NCBI GenBank assembly: GCA_964477275.1
Contig: CAYZDV010000091.1
Coordinates: 1-8,302, forward strand
From: CAYZDV01 sp964477275
GTDB taxonomy: Bacteria; Acidobacteriota; Aminicenantia; Aminicenantales; Aminicenantaceae
Reading direction: 5' to 3'
Length of the DNA stretch: 8,302 nt
Shown here in pieces: positions 1-5,079 of the stretch. Every line of letters starts with the position of its first letter. Positions within the stretch are counted from its first letter, which is position 1. The position numbers and the translations under genes were made by a program. The notes beneath the pieces were generated by a model that saw nothing but the letters and a program-made list of their open reading frames with translations, was not told where the DNA came from and searched no databases.

Positions 1-1
1 C

Positions 2-445
2 GAGGAGAAAAATGCCTGGCGGGCGGCCAAGAAAATCGCCGAATGGGTCAATCGTGAACTCGTCGCCAGTTATGATGTCGGTTTTGCTTCGGCCCGGGAA
101 GTCCTGGAGACAAAGAAAGGGGATTGTTCGGAGTACACGGTGCTCATGATTGCTCTCTGCCGGGCTGTCGGGATGCCGGCCAGAGCGGCTGTGGGTCTCA
201 TGTCTGCTCAGGGGATATTCGCCTACCACATGTGGCCTGAGGTCTATGTCGGGCGCTGGATAGGTCTTGACCCCAGATGGCTGGCTGTCGACACAAAAAG
301 CGGCGAGTATTACACGGATGCGACCCATATCAAACTCGGCCACACCCCGCTTGATGAAAATATTTTCAAGGAGATAGCCCAGGCAATCTCCGAGATCGTG
401 GGCCGGATCCAGATCGAAATCGTTGGTTACTATCCCAATAACTAA
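2..445 (+). CDS. Transglutaminase-like cysteine protease-fold protein, C-terminal part (5' end outside window)
   Basis: The frame is open from the left edge and ends at TAA 443-445, leaving the last 147 residues. The core transglutaminase-like fold is visible. GDCSEYT at fragment residues 40-46 carries the likely nucleophile Cys42. It is followed by the usual helix ending in a GMPAR motif (57-61), where bacterial members select substrates. AYHMWPEVYV supplies the catalytic His76, and WIGLDPRW supplies Asp90. The triad is therefore intact. The family includes transamidases and cysteine peptidases, so the actual reaction cannot be told from this fragment. The tail after residue 105 has no further domain that I recognise. 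Signal peptide and N-terminal domains, if any, lie outside. An internal ATG at 146-148 lies past the catalytic Cys and is not a credible start. The gene is separated by 149 bp from the next one, which has its own promoter. Confidence 0.88.
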   Translation, partial: EEKNAWRAAKKIAEWVNRELVASYDVGFASAREVLETKKGDCSEYTVLMIALCRAVGMPARAAVGLMSAQGIFAYHMWPEVYVGRWIGLDPRWLAVDTKSGEYYTDATHIKLGHTPLDENIFKEIAQAISEIVGRIQIEIVGYYPNN

Positions 446-469
446 TGTAACCACAATAACAGAAATATC

Positions 470-503
470 ATTGCGAGGAACGGAGATAAAGAATATCCTC
501 CCA
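470..503. repeat. Possible remnant of an intergenic ATTGCGAGGA-type repeat
   Basis: ATTGCGAGGA at 470-479 is followed by a short arm pair, GAGGA (475-479) and TCCTC (496-500), which could form a 5-bp stem. The opening resembles an intergenic palindromic repeat starting ATTGCGAGGAGCG that I recall from many bacterial genomes. Only the first part matches and there is one copy here, so this may be coincidence. Confidence 0.2.
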
Positions 504-513
504 GGCGATAAAA

Positions 514-522
514 TGGTATAAT
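514..522 (+). promoter_or_regulatory. Extended -10 promoter for the Nudix gene
   Basis: TGGTATAAT is a perfect TGnTATAAT extended -10 element. No good TTGACA-like box lies 16-18 bp upstream (TATCCT at 494-499 is poor), which fits an extended -10 promoter that does not need a -35. The start of transcription would be near 529, giving a leader of about 66 nt before ATG 595. This suggests that the Nudix gene is transcribed independently of the transglutaminase gene. Confidence 0.6.
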
Positions 523-582
523 GCTCCCTCAAAAGCGGAACACCTGCCTTTTCCGCTGTCGGCCCGGAGCGAAAGAGTATTC

Positions 583-588
583 AGGTGG
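583..588 (+). promoter_or_regulatory. Ribosome binding site of the Nudix gene
   Basis: AGGTGG ends 6 nt before ATG 595 and is a usable Shine-Dalgarno. A second purine run, GGAGG (590-594), abuts the ATG with no spacer and is too close to be the functional site. Confidence 0.5.
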
Positions 589-594
589 CGGAGG

Positions 595-1086
595 ATGCAT
601 AAATACTGCTCTCGTTGCGGATCTCGGTTGAAGCGGGAAAAGGTGGAAGAAGAGAAAAGGCCGGTCTGTCCGCGCTGCCGCTCGGTGTATTATGAGAATC
701 CGCTTCCCAGCGCTGCTGCCCTGGTGAGGAATAAAAAGGGCGAGGTTCTCCTCGTCCAGCGGGGAATCGAACCAGGAGTCGGAAAGTGGGCGCTGCCCTC
801 CGGGTTTATTGAGCTGCGGGAAACGCCTGAGCAGGCCTGTCTCAGGGAGCTTGAAGAAGAGACGCGCCTCAAAGGCAGGATCAAACGCCTGGTCGGTGTC
901 TATTCCCAGAAATCTCTCCTTTACAGGAACGTGCTCATCATCGGCTACGAGGTCGAAGTTAGAGGAGAGCTCAAGGCTGGCTCGGATTCCCTGGATGCTC
1001 GGTTTTTTCCGGCCAGGGCGCTTCCGGACATTCCGTTCTCCAGCCATCGACACATCATCGAGGATGGGCTGAAGGAGAATGAATAG
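595..1086 (+). CDS. Nudix hydrolase with N-terminal zinc ribbon
   Basis: This 163-residue protein has two parts. Residues 1-30 form a zinc ribbon with Cys5-x2-Cys8 and Cys25-x2-Cys28. Residues 35-160 are a Nudix domain that cleaves nucleoside diphosphates linked to another moiety, using Mg2+ or Mn2+. The Nudix box spans 70-92: Gly70, Glu76, then Arg84-Glu85-Leu86 and Glu88-Glu89, so all metal-binding glutamates are present. The one departure is Arg91 where the consensus has Gly. The ribbon-plus-Nudix layout matches the Nudix_N_2 type rather than NudC, because I do not see the SQPWPFPxS motif of NADH pyrophosphatases. Substrate (ADP-ribose, FAD, NAD-like or other) is unknown. ATG 595 is chosen because the first Cys pair comes four residues later and no other ATG, GTG or TTG lies in frame back to the promoter. 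The enzyme is probably cytosolic and works alone. Confidence 0.9.
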   Translation: MHKYCSRCGSRLKREKVEEEKRPVCPRCRSVYYENPLPSAAALVRNKKGEVLLVQRGIEPGVGKWALPSGFIELRETPEQACLRELEEETRLKGRIKRLVGVYSQKSLLYRNVLIIGYEVEVRGELKAGSDSLDARFFPARALPDIPFSSHRHIIEDGLKENE

Positions 1087-1129
1087 TTTTTTCATTTTCA
1101 GGGTTGAGCATGAGTCAAAACCTGTGAGA

Positions 1130-1159
1130 GAATTGCCTGTTCAGAACCTGCGCCAATTC
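1130..1159. promoter_or_regulatory. Inverted repeat GAATTG/CAATTC upstream of the Tat aminotransferase gene
   Basis: GAATTG at 1130-1135 and CAATTC at 1154-1159 are exact reverse complements with an 18-nt spacer, 43 bp before the gene start. The core AATTG/CAATT is shared with the stronger inverted repeat in the MocR promoter region. An A/T-rich stretch (TTATAAAAATAA, from 1166) follows and may contain a -10, but I find no convincing -35, so the promoter is not called. Confidence 0.25.
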
Positions 1160-1186
1160 CTGCCATTATAAAAATAACAGAGTTTT

Positions 1187-1193
1187 AAGGAGG
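1187..1193 (+). promoter_or_regulatory. Shine-Dalgarno that decides the aminotransferase start
   Basis: AAGGAGG is a near-perfect Shine-Dalgarno. It is 2 nt from the first ATG (1196) and 8 nt from the second (1202), so initiation at 1202 is favoured. Confidence 0.65.
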
Positions 1194-1201
1194 GAATGAA
1201 A

Positions 1202-2536
1202 ATGAATGAGAGGGATGTTGCGGAAATCACCCATTCTACAAACCGGGTCAGCCGGCGGGATTTCGTCAGGCATCTTCTCGGCGCCTCTGCCCTGTCTCTT
1301 GCGGCCCTGAGCGAGCTGAATGCCTCCATCTACCAGAGCATCACCACCTTGAACCAGAAATACATCGAGGACGAATCCCCGGACGGTGTCTACTGGGAGG
1401 CTCTGAGCAGGCATTTTCTCTTCCAGGACGGGATGGTCATGATGAACAACGGGACCGTGGGGCCGATGCCCGAGCCCGTCTTCCACACCCTCATCAAGCA
1501 TTTCAAGACACAGGTCACAAACCCGTTCGATGTCTATAATTTCGTCCCCATGAAGAAGGAAGAAGTCCGCGACAAGATGGCCCGTTTTATCCACTCTTCA
1601 CCCGATGAGGTGGTCATTACCCGGAACACGACCGAAGGGATGAACTTTGTGGCCAATGGCCTGGATTTGAAAGAGGGTGATGAAGTCCTGCTTTCCACCA
1701 TGGAGCATCCGGGAGGAATCCATCCCTGGAAGCTCAAGGAGAAAAGATGCGGCATTACCATCAAAGAAGTCCCCGTCGGCCTCCCGCCGAAAAGCGTCGA
1801 TGCCATCGTCGATGCTTTTCAGAAAGCCCTCACTTCCCGGACAAAAATCATCAGCATCAGCCACACCGTCTACATCTCAGGTCTCATCGCCCCGCTGAAG
1901 GAATTGAGCCAGATGGCTCATGAGAAAGGAGTCCTGGTTCTCGCTGACAGTGCCCATGGCATCGGAATGCTGGACCTCAACATGAAGGAACTCGGTGTGG
2001 ACTTCTTCGCCACCAGCCCCTACAAGTGGCTGGGAGCCCCGACAGGTGTCGGCATTCTCTATGTCCGGAAAGAAGTGCAGGACACGCTGTGGCCGACCAT
2101 CGCCTCCTCTGGCTGGGATACCTACAAGGACGCCAGACGGTTCGAGACGCTCGGCCAGCGGGCCGACGGTCTGACCATTGCTCTGGGAGAGGCGGTGGAC
2201 TTCCAGAATGCGATCGGCAAGGAGAGGATTGAGCGACGGATCAAAACCCTGGCTGGATACCTGAAACGGGAGCTGAAAAAGATTCCAGGCGTCAGGCTCC
2301 ACACCTCAGAAGACCCTTACCTCAGCGCCGGATTGACAGCGTTCTCCATCGAGGGGCTCGACCCGGAGAGGATCGTCGATTACGTGCGGGAACGATACAA
2401 TATCGTGGTCAGGACCATCGGCAATACGACCAAAGACACCTATGGAGTGAGAGTCTCAACCCACATCTACGTCTCCATGAAGCACATCGATATGTTCCTC
2501 GAAGGAGTCCGCCACCTCGCTCGCCGCAGGAGCTGA
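1202..2536 (+). CDS. Tat-exported class V aminotransferase-fold PLP enzyme
   Basis: The 444-residue protein opens with a twin-arginine signal: SRRDF with Arg18-Arg19, then a hydrophobic stretch to about residue 41. This predicts export of the folded, PLP-loaded enzyme to the periplasm. The rest is a class V (NifS/isopenicillin N epimerase-like) fold. The phosphate-binding segment TRNTTEG is at 140-146. LADSAHG contains Asp249, which contacts the PLP pyridine nitrogen, and His252. SPYKWLGAPTG contains Lys275, the Schiff-base lysine. I see no mobile-loop catalytic Cys like that of cysteine desulfurases, so aminotransferase, epimerase or lyase chemistry is more likely than sulfur transfer. The substrate is unknown. 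The start at the second ATG rests on Shine-Dalgarno spacing; using 1196 would only add Met-Lys. It lies 115 bp after the Nudix gene and converges on the radical SAM gene. Confidence 0.9.
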   Translation: MNERDVAEITHSTNRVSRRDFVRHLLGASALSLAALSELNASIYQSITTLNQKYIEDESPDGVYWEALSRHFLFQDGMVMMNNGTVGPMPEPVFHTLIKHFKTQVTNPFDVYNFVPMKKEEVRDKMARFIHSSPDEVVITRNTTEGMNFVANGLDLKEGDEVLLSTMEHPGGIHPWKLKEKRCGITIKEVPVGLPPKSVDAIVDAFQKALTSRTKIISISHTVYISGLIAPLKELSQMAHEKGVLVLADSAHGIGMLDLNMKELGVDFFATSPYKWLGAPTGVGILYVRKEVQDTLWPTIASSGWDTYKDARRFETLGQRADGLTIALGEAVDFQNAIGKERIERRIKTLAGYLKRELKKIPGVRLHTSEDPYLSAGLTAFSIEGLDPERIVDYVRERYNIVVRTIGNTTKDTYGVRVSTHIYVSMKHIDMFLEGVRHLARRRS

Positions 2537-2570
2537 GCATCAAGGATTTGGAAATGCTTCCCTGTTCCGT

Positions 2571-3335
2571 TTAAAAGACGCCTGCGGCCAGCCCGCTTTT
2601 TTCCACGTTTTCCTTGATGCGATGGAGGTCTTCTCTAAAAACTGGTTTGAGCCCGTCGGCCGGACACCCTCGGTCGAGGGTGTAGAGCTGGATAAAAGAG
2701 GGCTTTATCCACTTCACTCTTCTTATCCAGGCCGAAATGTTTTCAGGCTCAAGGTTTCCAGACGGACCGGAAGTCACGAGGGTTTGAATAAAAATACCGG
2801 ACAGCTGCTCAAGCCCCAGAGTTATTTTCTCGAGGTCCACTCCGGCACAGGGTTTGTTGTATCGTTCAAACATTTCCTCTGTGCCGCAGTCGAGCTTCAT
2901 GATTCTCAGCTCCAGCCGGGTAAGGGCCTCTCTCACCTCCCGATCAGAGACGAGTGCGGAGTTGGAAAGAATTGCGGTTCTGGCCTTCGGAGCCAGCTTG
3001 TCACGCAGTGCCGTCACCATTCCCACGATCCGGGCAAAGTCCGGATGAAGGGTGGGCTCCCCGTTTCCGGAAAATGTGATGTAGGCTGGAGGCGGAAAGA
3101 TGTGCTTTAGAGCTTTCTTCAAAGCTTCTCTGATCTCTTCAGGGGTGGGGAAGGTGGGGCAAGGGTTGGTTTTCAGTGCGTGGACATCGGTCCAGCCATA
3201 CTGGCAGTAGACGCAGTTGAACGGACAGGTTTTCCGCTCGAAGGGAAGGATGTTGATTCCCAGCGAGCGGCCCAGCCGCCTGGAGCGAATCGGGCCGTAG
3301 ATGATGCTGCGTTGAAGTTGAAGAAGCGTTTTTAT
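2571..3335 (-). CDS. COG0731-type radical SAM enzyme with non-canonical start
   Basis: About 254 residues. CPFNCVYC gives the CxxxCxxC 4Fe-4S/SAM motif (Cys37, Cys41, Cys44). The SAM-binding motif SGNGEPTLHPDF is at 89-100, and LYTLDRGCP at 217-225 is typical of this family's C-terminal part. The N-terminal IIYGPIRSRRLGRSLGIN is the family's characteristic opening. COG0731 proteins are Fe-S oxidoreductases related to wyosine-forming enzymes; the reaction of this branch is not known to me. The 5' end is odd. The frame is open up to an ATG at 3512-3510, but that would overlap 173 bp of the regulator's 3' coding end. No ATG, GTG or TTG lies between there and the conserved block. I place the start at ATA 3335-3333, which begins IKTLLQLQRSIIYGP at about the expected place. 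ACG 3329-3327 has better spacing from AGGGAG (3341-3336). A +1 frameshift from the upstream gene is also possible. Function is secure at family level; the start is not. Confidence 0.82.
   Translation of the reverse strand: MKTLLQLQRSIIYGPIRSRRLGRSLGINILPFERKTCPFNCVYCQYGWTDVHALKTNPCPTFPTPEEIREALKKALKHIFPPPAYITFSGNGEPTLHPDFARIVGMVTALRDKLAPKARTAILSNSALVSDREVREALTRLELRIMKLDCGTEEMFERYNKPCAGVDLEKITLGLEQLSGIFIQTLVTSGPSGNLEPENISAWIRRVKWIKPSFIQLYTLDRGCPADGLKPVFREDLHRIKENVEKSGLAAGVF
2584..2602 (+). terminator. Possible terminator of the aminotransferase gene inside the convergent gene
   Basis: GCGG (2584-2587) and CCGC (2593-2596) form a 4-bp GC stem with a 5-nt loop, followed directly by six T (2597-2602). 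It lies 47 bp after the aminotransferase stop, on the opposite strand of the last codons of the radical SAM gene. The stem is short but all GC. The 34-bp gap between the two stops itself holds no better candidate. Confidence 0.35.
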
Positions 3336-3339
3336 CTCC

Positions 3340-4818
3340 CTAAAAGAATTCGCGCAGGGCTTTTCCGGCCCTGCGAATCCCTTCCTTGATTTCTGTCTCG
3401 TTGACCGCGGCGATAGACACCCGGAAGTATTCTGAGGAATTTTGACGGGGAAAATAATAGCTTCCCGGCGAGATGACCACCTGATGGGGGAGCATGACCT
3501 CGTGGAGCTCATCCTCCCTCAGCTTCCTGGGCATCCTGACCCAGATGGTGTAGCCTCCGGCTGGTCTTGTCCAGGAAACCGAAGGCGGAAAGCATTCCTC
3601 CATGGCTTCCAGGGCGGCCTGCAGGCGCCGGCGGAAGACCTTGTGGAGCTTCTTCAACTGGCGGTCATAATATCCCCGATTCAGGAATTCATGGAGAACG
3701 ACCTGGACCAGGTTTCCGCTGGTCAGGTCGGAGAATCGTTTGAGGGCGGTCAACCTGTCGATGCATTCCCTGTCAGCGGTGACCCAGCCGATTCTCAGCC
3801 CCGGGAACAGGGCCTTTGAAAACGTTCCCAGGTAGATGACGATATTCTGCTCGTCGATGGACTTGATGGGGAGGGCGACCTTGCCGAAGTATTTCATGTC
3901 CTCCTCGAATCCATCCTCGACCACCGGAACCCCATAACGGAGGCAGATGCTCAGCAGCCTTTCCCGGTGCGGGTGCGAAGTGGTGATGCCGGTGGGGTTT
4001 TGAAAATTGGGTATGGTGTAGACAAAGCTGATCTTCTCTTTGCCGAGGACATTCTCCAGAAAATCCAGGTCCAGGCCATCTTCCTTCATCGGGATTCCCT
4101 TAATCTTCACTCCGTTGAACTGGAGGAGGGGAAGGATGTTGGCATAGGTGGGAGTCTCCACGGCAATTTTTCTGCCCCCTTCAGTGAAGAGGCGCGTCAG
4201 AAGGTCAATGGCCTGTTGCGCTCCGTTGGTGATCAGGATCTCCTCTGCAGAGACAGAAATCCCATGGAGGCGGAGCCGCCGGGCGATGACTTCCCGGAGC
4301 GCGGGATAGCCCTTGGCCGTTCCGTACTGAAGAGAATCTCCTCCGTATTCTCTGAGCACGTGATTGACGCACCGCTTGAATTCTTCAGTCGGGTAGAGGC
4401 GGGGGTCAAGGTCAAGCTGGGAGATATTGAGGACATCGTTTCCCATTTTTTTACCCATCGGCCGCTCCGGAGAGTAGCGCTCGAAAACCGCATACAGCCT
4501 TCTGGCCCGCGGGTTTGAGATTTTCTCCCAGGAGAGAAGGCTTTTTCTCTCCGGGTCGAAGCGAACTTCTTTGCGCCGCTTCTGGACGCGATGATAGGAG
4601 CCCGGCCGACTCTGAAGGTAGCCCAGGGCCTGGAGTTCCTCGTAAGCCCGGACGACAGTGGAACGGTCGATCCCCAGCTTGGCTGCCAGGCTTCGGGTGG
4701 AGGGAAGAGCCTGCTCGGGAACCAGAGCTCCGCAGTCGACAAGAGACCGGATCTCATCCACGACCTGGAGAAAGAGGGGCTTCGCATGAGATCGGTCGAT
4801 TTTGATCAGCATTGTCAT
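3340..4818 (-). CDS. MocR/PdxR-type GntR-family transcriptional regulator (wHTH fused to class I aminotransferase domain)
   Basis: This 492-residue cytosolic DNA-binding regulator uses an aminotransferase-like domain to sense PLP or amino-compound ligands. Residues 6-78 are a GntR winged helix: PLFLQVVDEIRS, LPSTRSLAAKLGIDRSTVVRAYEEL, then the wing GYLQSRPGSYHRV. A linker of about 45 residues leads to a class I aminotransferase domain with QYGTAKGYPALRE (164-176), NPTG (274-277), Asp302 in EDGFEED, the PLP lysine Lys335 in GTFSKALFPGLRIGW, and the carboxylate-binding Arg466 in YFRVSIA. All cofactor residues are intact, so PLP binding is expected. Length is normal for MocR proteins. The frame extends upstream to ATG 4974, but the promoter at 4844-4872 places transcription start near 4837, so ATG 4818 (or 4812) is used. 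No clear Shine-Dalgarno precedes it and the leader is only about 19 nt. It is divergent from the M14 gene and directly precedes the radical SAM gene. Targets are unknown; palindromes over its own promoter suggest autoregulation. Confidence 0.92.
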   Translation of the reverse strand: MTMLIKIDRSHAKPLFLQVVDEIRSLVDCGALVPEQALPSTRSLAAKLGIDRSTVVRAYEELQALGYLQSRPGSYHRVQKRRKEVRFDPERKSLLSWEKISNPRARRLYAVFERYSPERPMGKKMGNDVLNISQLDLDPRLYPTEEFKRCVNHVLREYGGDSLQYGTAKGYPALREVIARRLRLHGISVSAEEILITNGAQQAIDLLTRLFTEGGRKIAVETPTYANILPLLQFNGVKIKGIPMKEDGLDLDFLENVLGKEKISFVYTIPNFQNPTGITTSHPHRERLLSICLRYGVPVVEDGFEEDMKYFGKVALPIKSIDEQNIVIYLGTFSKALFPGLRIGWVTADRECIDRLTALKRFSDLTSGNLVQVVLHEFLNRGYYDRQLKKLHKVFRRRLQAALEAMEECFPPSVSWTRPAGGYTIWVRMPRKLREDELHEVMLPHQVVISPGSYYFPRQNSSEYFRVSIAAVNETEIKEGIRRAGKALREFF

Positions 4819-4841
4819 CTTGGAACTGCAATCTTTCTCTT

Positions 4842-4853
4842 CGACTATAGTCG
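4842..4853. promoter_or_regulatory. Perfect 12-bp palindrome over the MocR -10 box
   Basis: CGACTATAGTCG is its own reverse complement and contains the regulator's -10 hexamer. Protein binding here would block the promoter, so it is an operator candidate. A perfect palindrome of this size around a TATAGT box could also arise by chance. Confidence 0.4.
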
Positions 4854-4872
4854 GGAAATTGGACTTCGTCAA
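4844..4872 (-). promoter_or_regulatory. Sigma70 promoter of the MocR-type regulator gene
   Basis: Read on the minus strand, TTGACG (4872-4867) is followed after exactly 17 bp by TATAGT (4849-4844), each one base from consensus. Transcription would start near 4837, leaving a leader of about 19 nt before ATG 4818. This rules out the longer reading from ATG 4974, which lies upstream of the promoter. Confidence 0.75.
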
Positions 4873-4882
4873 CAGCCAATTT
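4856..4882. promoter_or_regulatory. Inverted repeat AAATTGG/CCAATTT flanking the MocR -35 box
   Basis: AAATTGG (4856-4862) and CCAATTT (4876-4882) are exact 7-bp inverted arms. Their centres are 20 bp apart, about two helical turns, with the -35 box (4867-4872) in the spacer. A further CCAAT lies at 4901-4905. This arrangement suits an autoregulatory operator for a dimeric GntR-type regulator. Binding is inferred, not shown. Confidence 0.5.
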
Positions 4883-4957
4883 ATTAATTTTTCAATACAT
4901 CCAATCTGCGGGAAGCGGAAGAAATCTTCGCCACACATTCGAATGGGATTTTTCTGG

Positions 4958-4985
4958 TTGAAATGAAAGCGCAATCGAGGATAAT
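4958..4985 (+). promoter_or_regulatory. Sigma70 promoter of the M14 peptidase gene
   Basis: TTGAAA (4958-4963) and GATAAT (4980-4985) are separated by 16 bp, each one base from consensus. Transcription would start near 4992, giving a leader of about 88 nt before ATG 5080. It is divergent from the regulator promoter, with start points about 155 bp apart. Confidence 0.6.
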
Positions 4986-5038
4986 AATGAGATGTTAAAG
5001 GATGAAAAAGTCCTGTGCCTGTCCGTCTGAACAGATTC

Positions 5039-5056
5039 CTGAAATCGAAATTTCAG
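5039..5056 (+). promoter_or_regulatory. Leader hairpin upstream of the M14 gene
   Basis: CTGAAAT (5039-5045) and ATTTCAG (5050-5056) pair perfectly over 7 bp with a CGAA loop. The stem ends 10 nt before the AAGGAGG site in the predicted leader. It is flanked by two copies of AGATTCC (5033-5039, 5057-5063). It could tune translation, stabilise the mRNA or be a protein-binding site. The stem is A/T-rich and there is no T-run after it, so it is not a terminator. Confidence 0.35.
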
Positions 5057-5066
5057 AGATTCCAAA

Positions 5067-5073
5067 AAGGAGG
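5067..5073 (+). promoter_or_regulatory. Shine-Dalgarno that decides the M14 start
   Basis: AAGGAGG with a 6-nt spacer to ATG 5080. The in-frame ATG at 5002 has only TAAAGG abutting it, so 5080 is preferred. Confidence 0.75.
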
Positions 5074-5079
5074 TTCTTG

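Noticed and set aside
529..1095. Open frame of 188 codons on the minus strand
   Set aside because: It covers the Nudix gene in antisense. The plus strand carries the zinc ribbon and Nudix box.
2622..3110. Open frame of 162 codons on the plus strand
   Set aside because: It is antisense to the radical SAM gene, which has the CxxxCxxC and GNGEPT motifs.
3336..3512. Radical SAM start at ATG 3512
   Set aside because: It would add 59 residues encoded over the regulator's conserved C-terminus. The extra sequence shows no similarity to the family opening. It remains formally open only because no other standard start exists.
3967..4518. Open frame of 183 codons on the plus strand
   Set aside because: It is antisense to the aminotransferase domain of the regulator, with no domain signal.
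4819..4974. 52-residue N-terminal extension of the MocR regulator from ATG 4974
   Set aside because: The predicted transcription start near 4837 lies downstream of it, and the GntR domain begins right after Met at 4818.
5002..5079. 26-residue N-terminal extension of the M14 protein from ATG 5002
   Set aside because: It would bury the signal peptide, and the strong Shine-Dalgarno at 5067-5073 serves ATG 5080.
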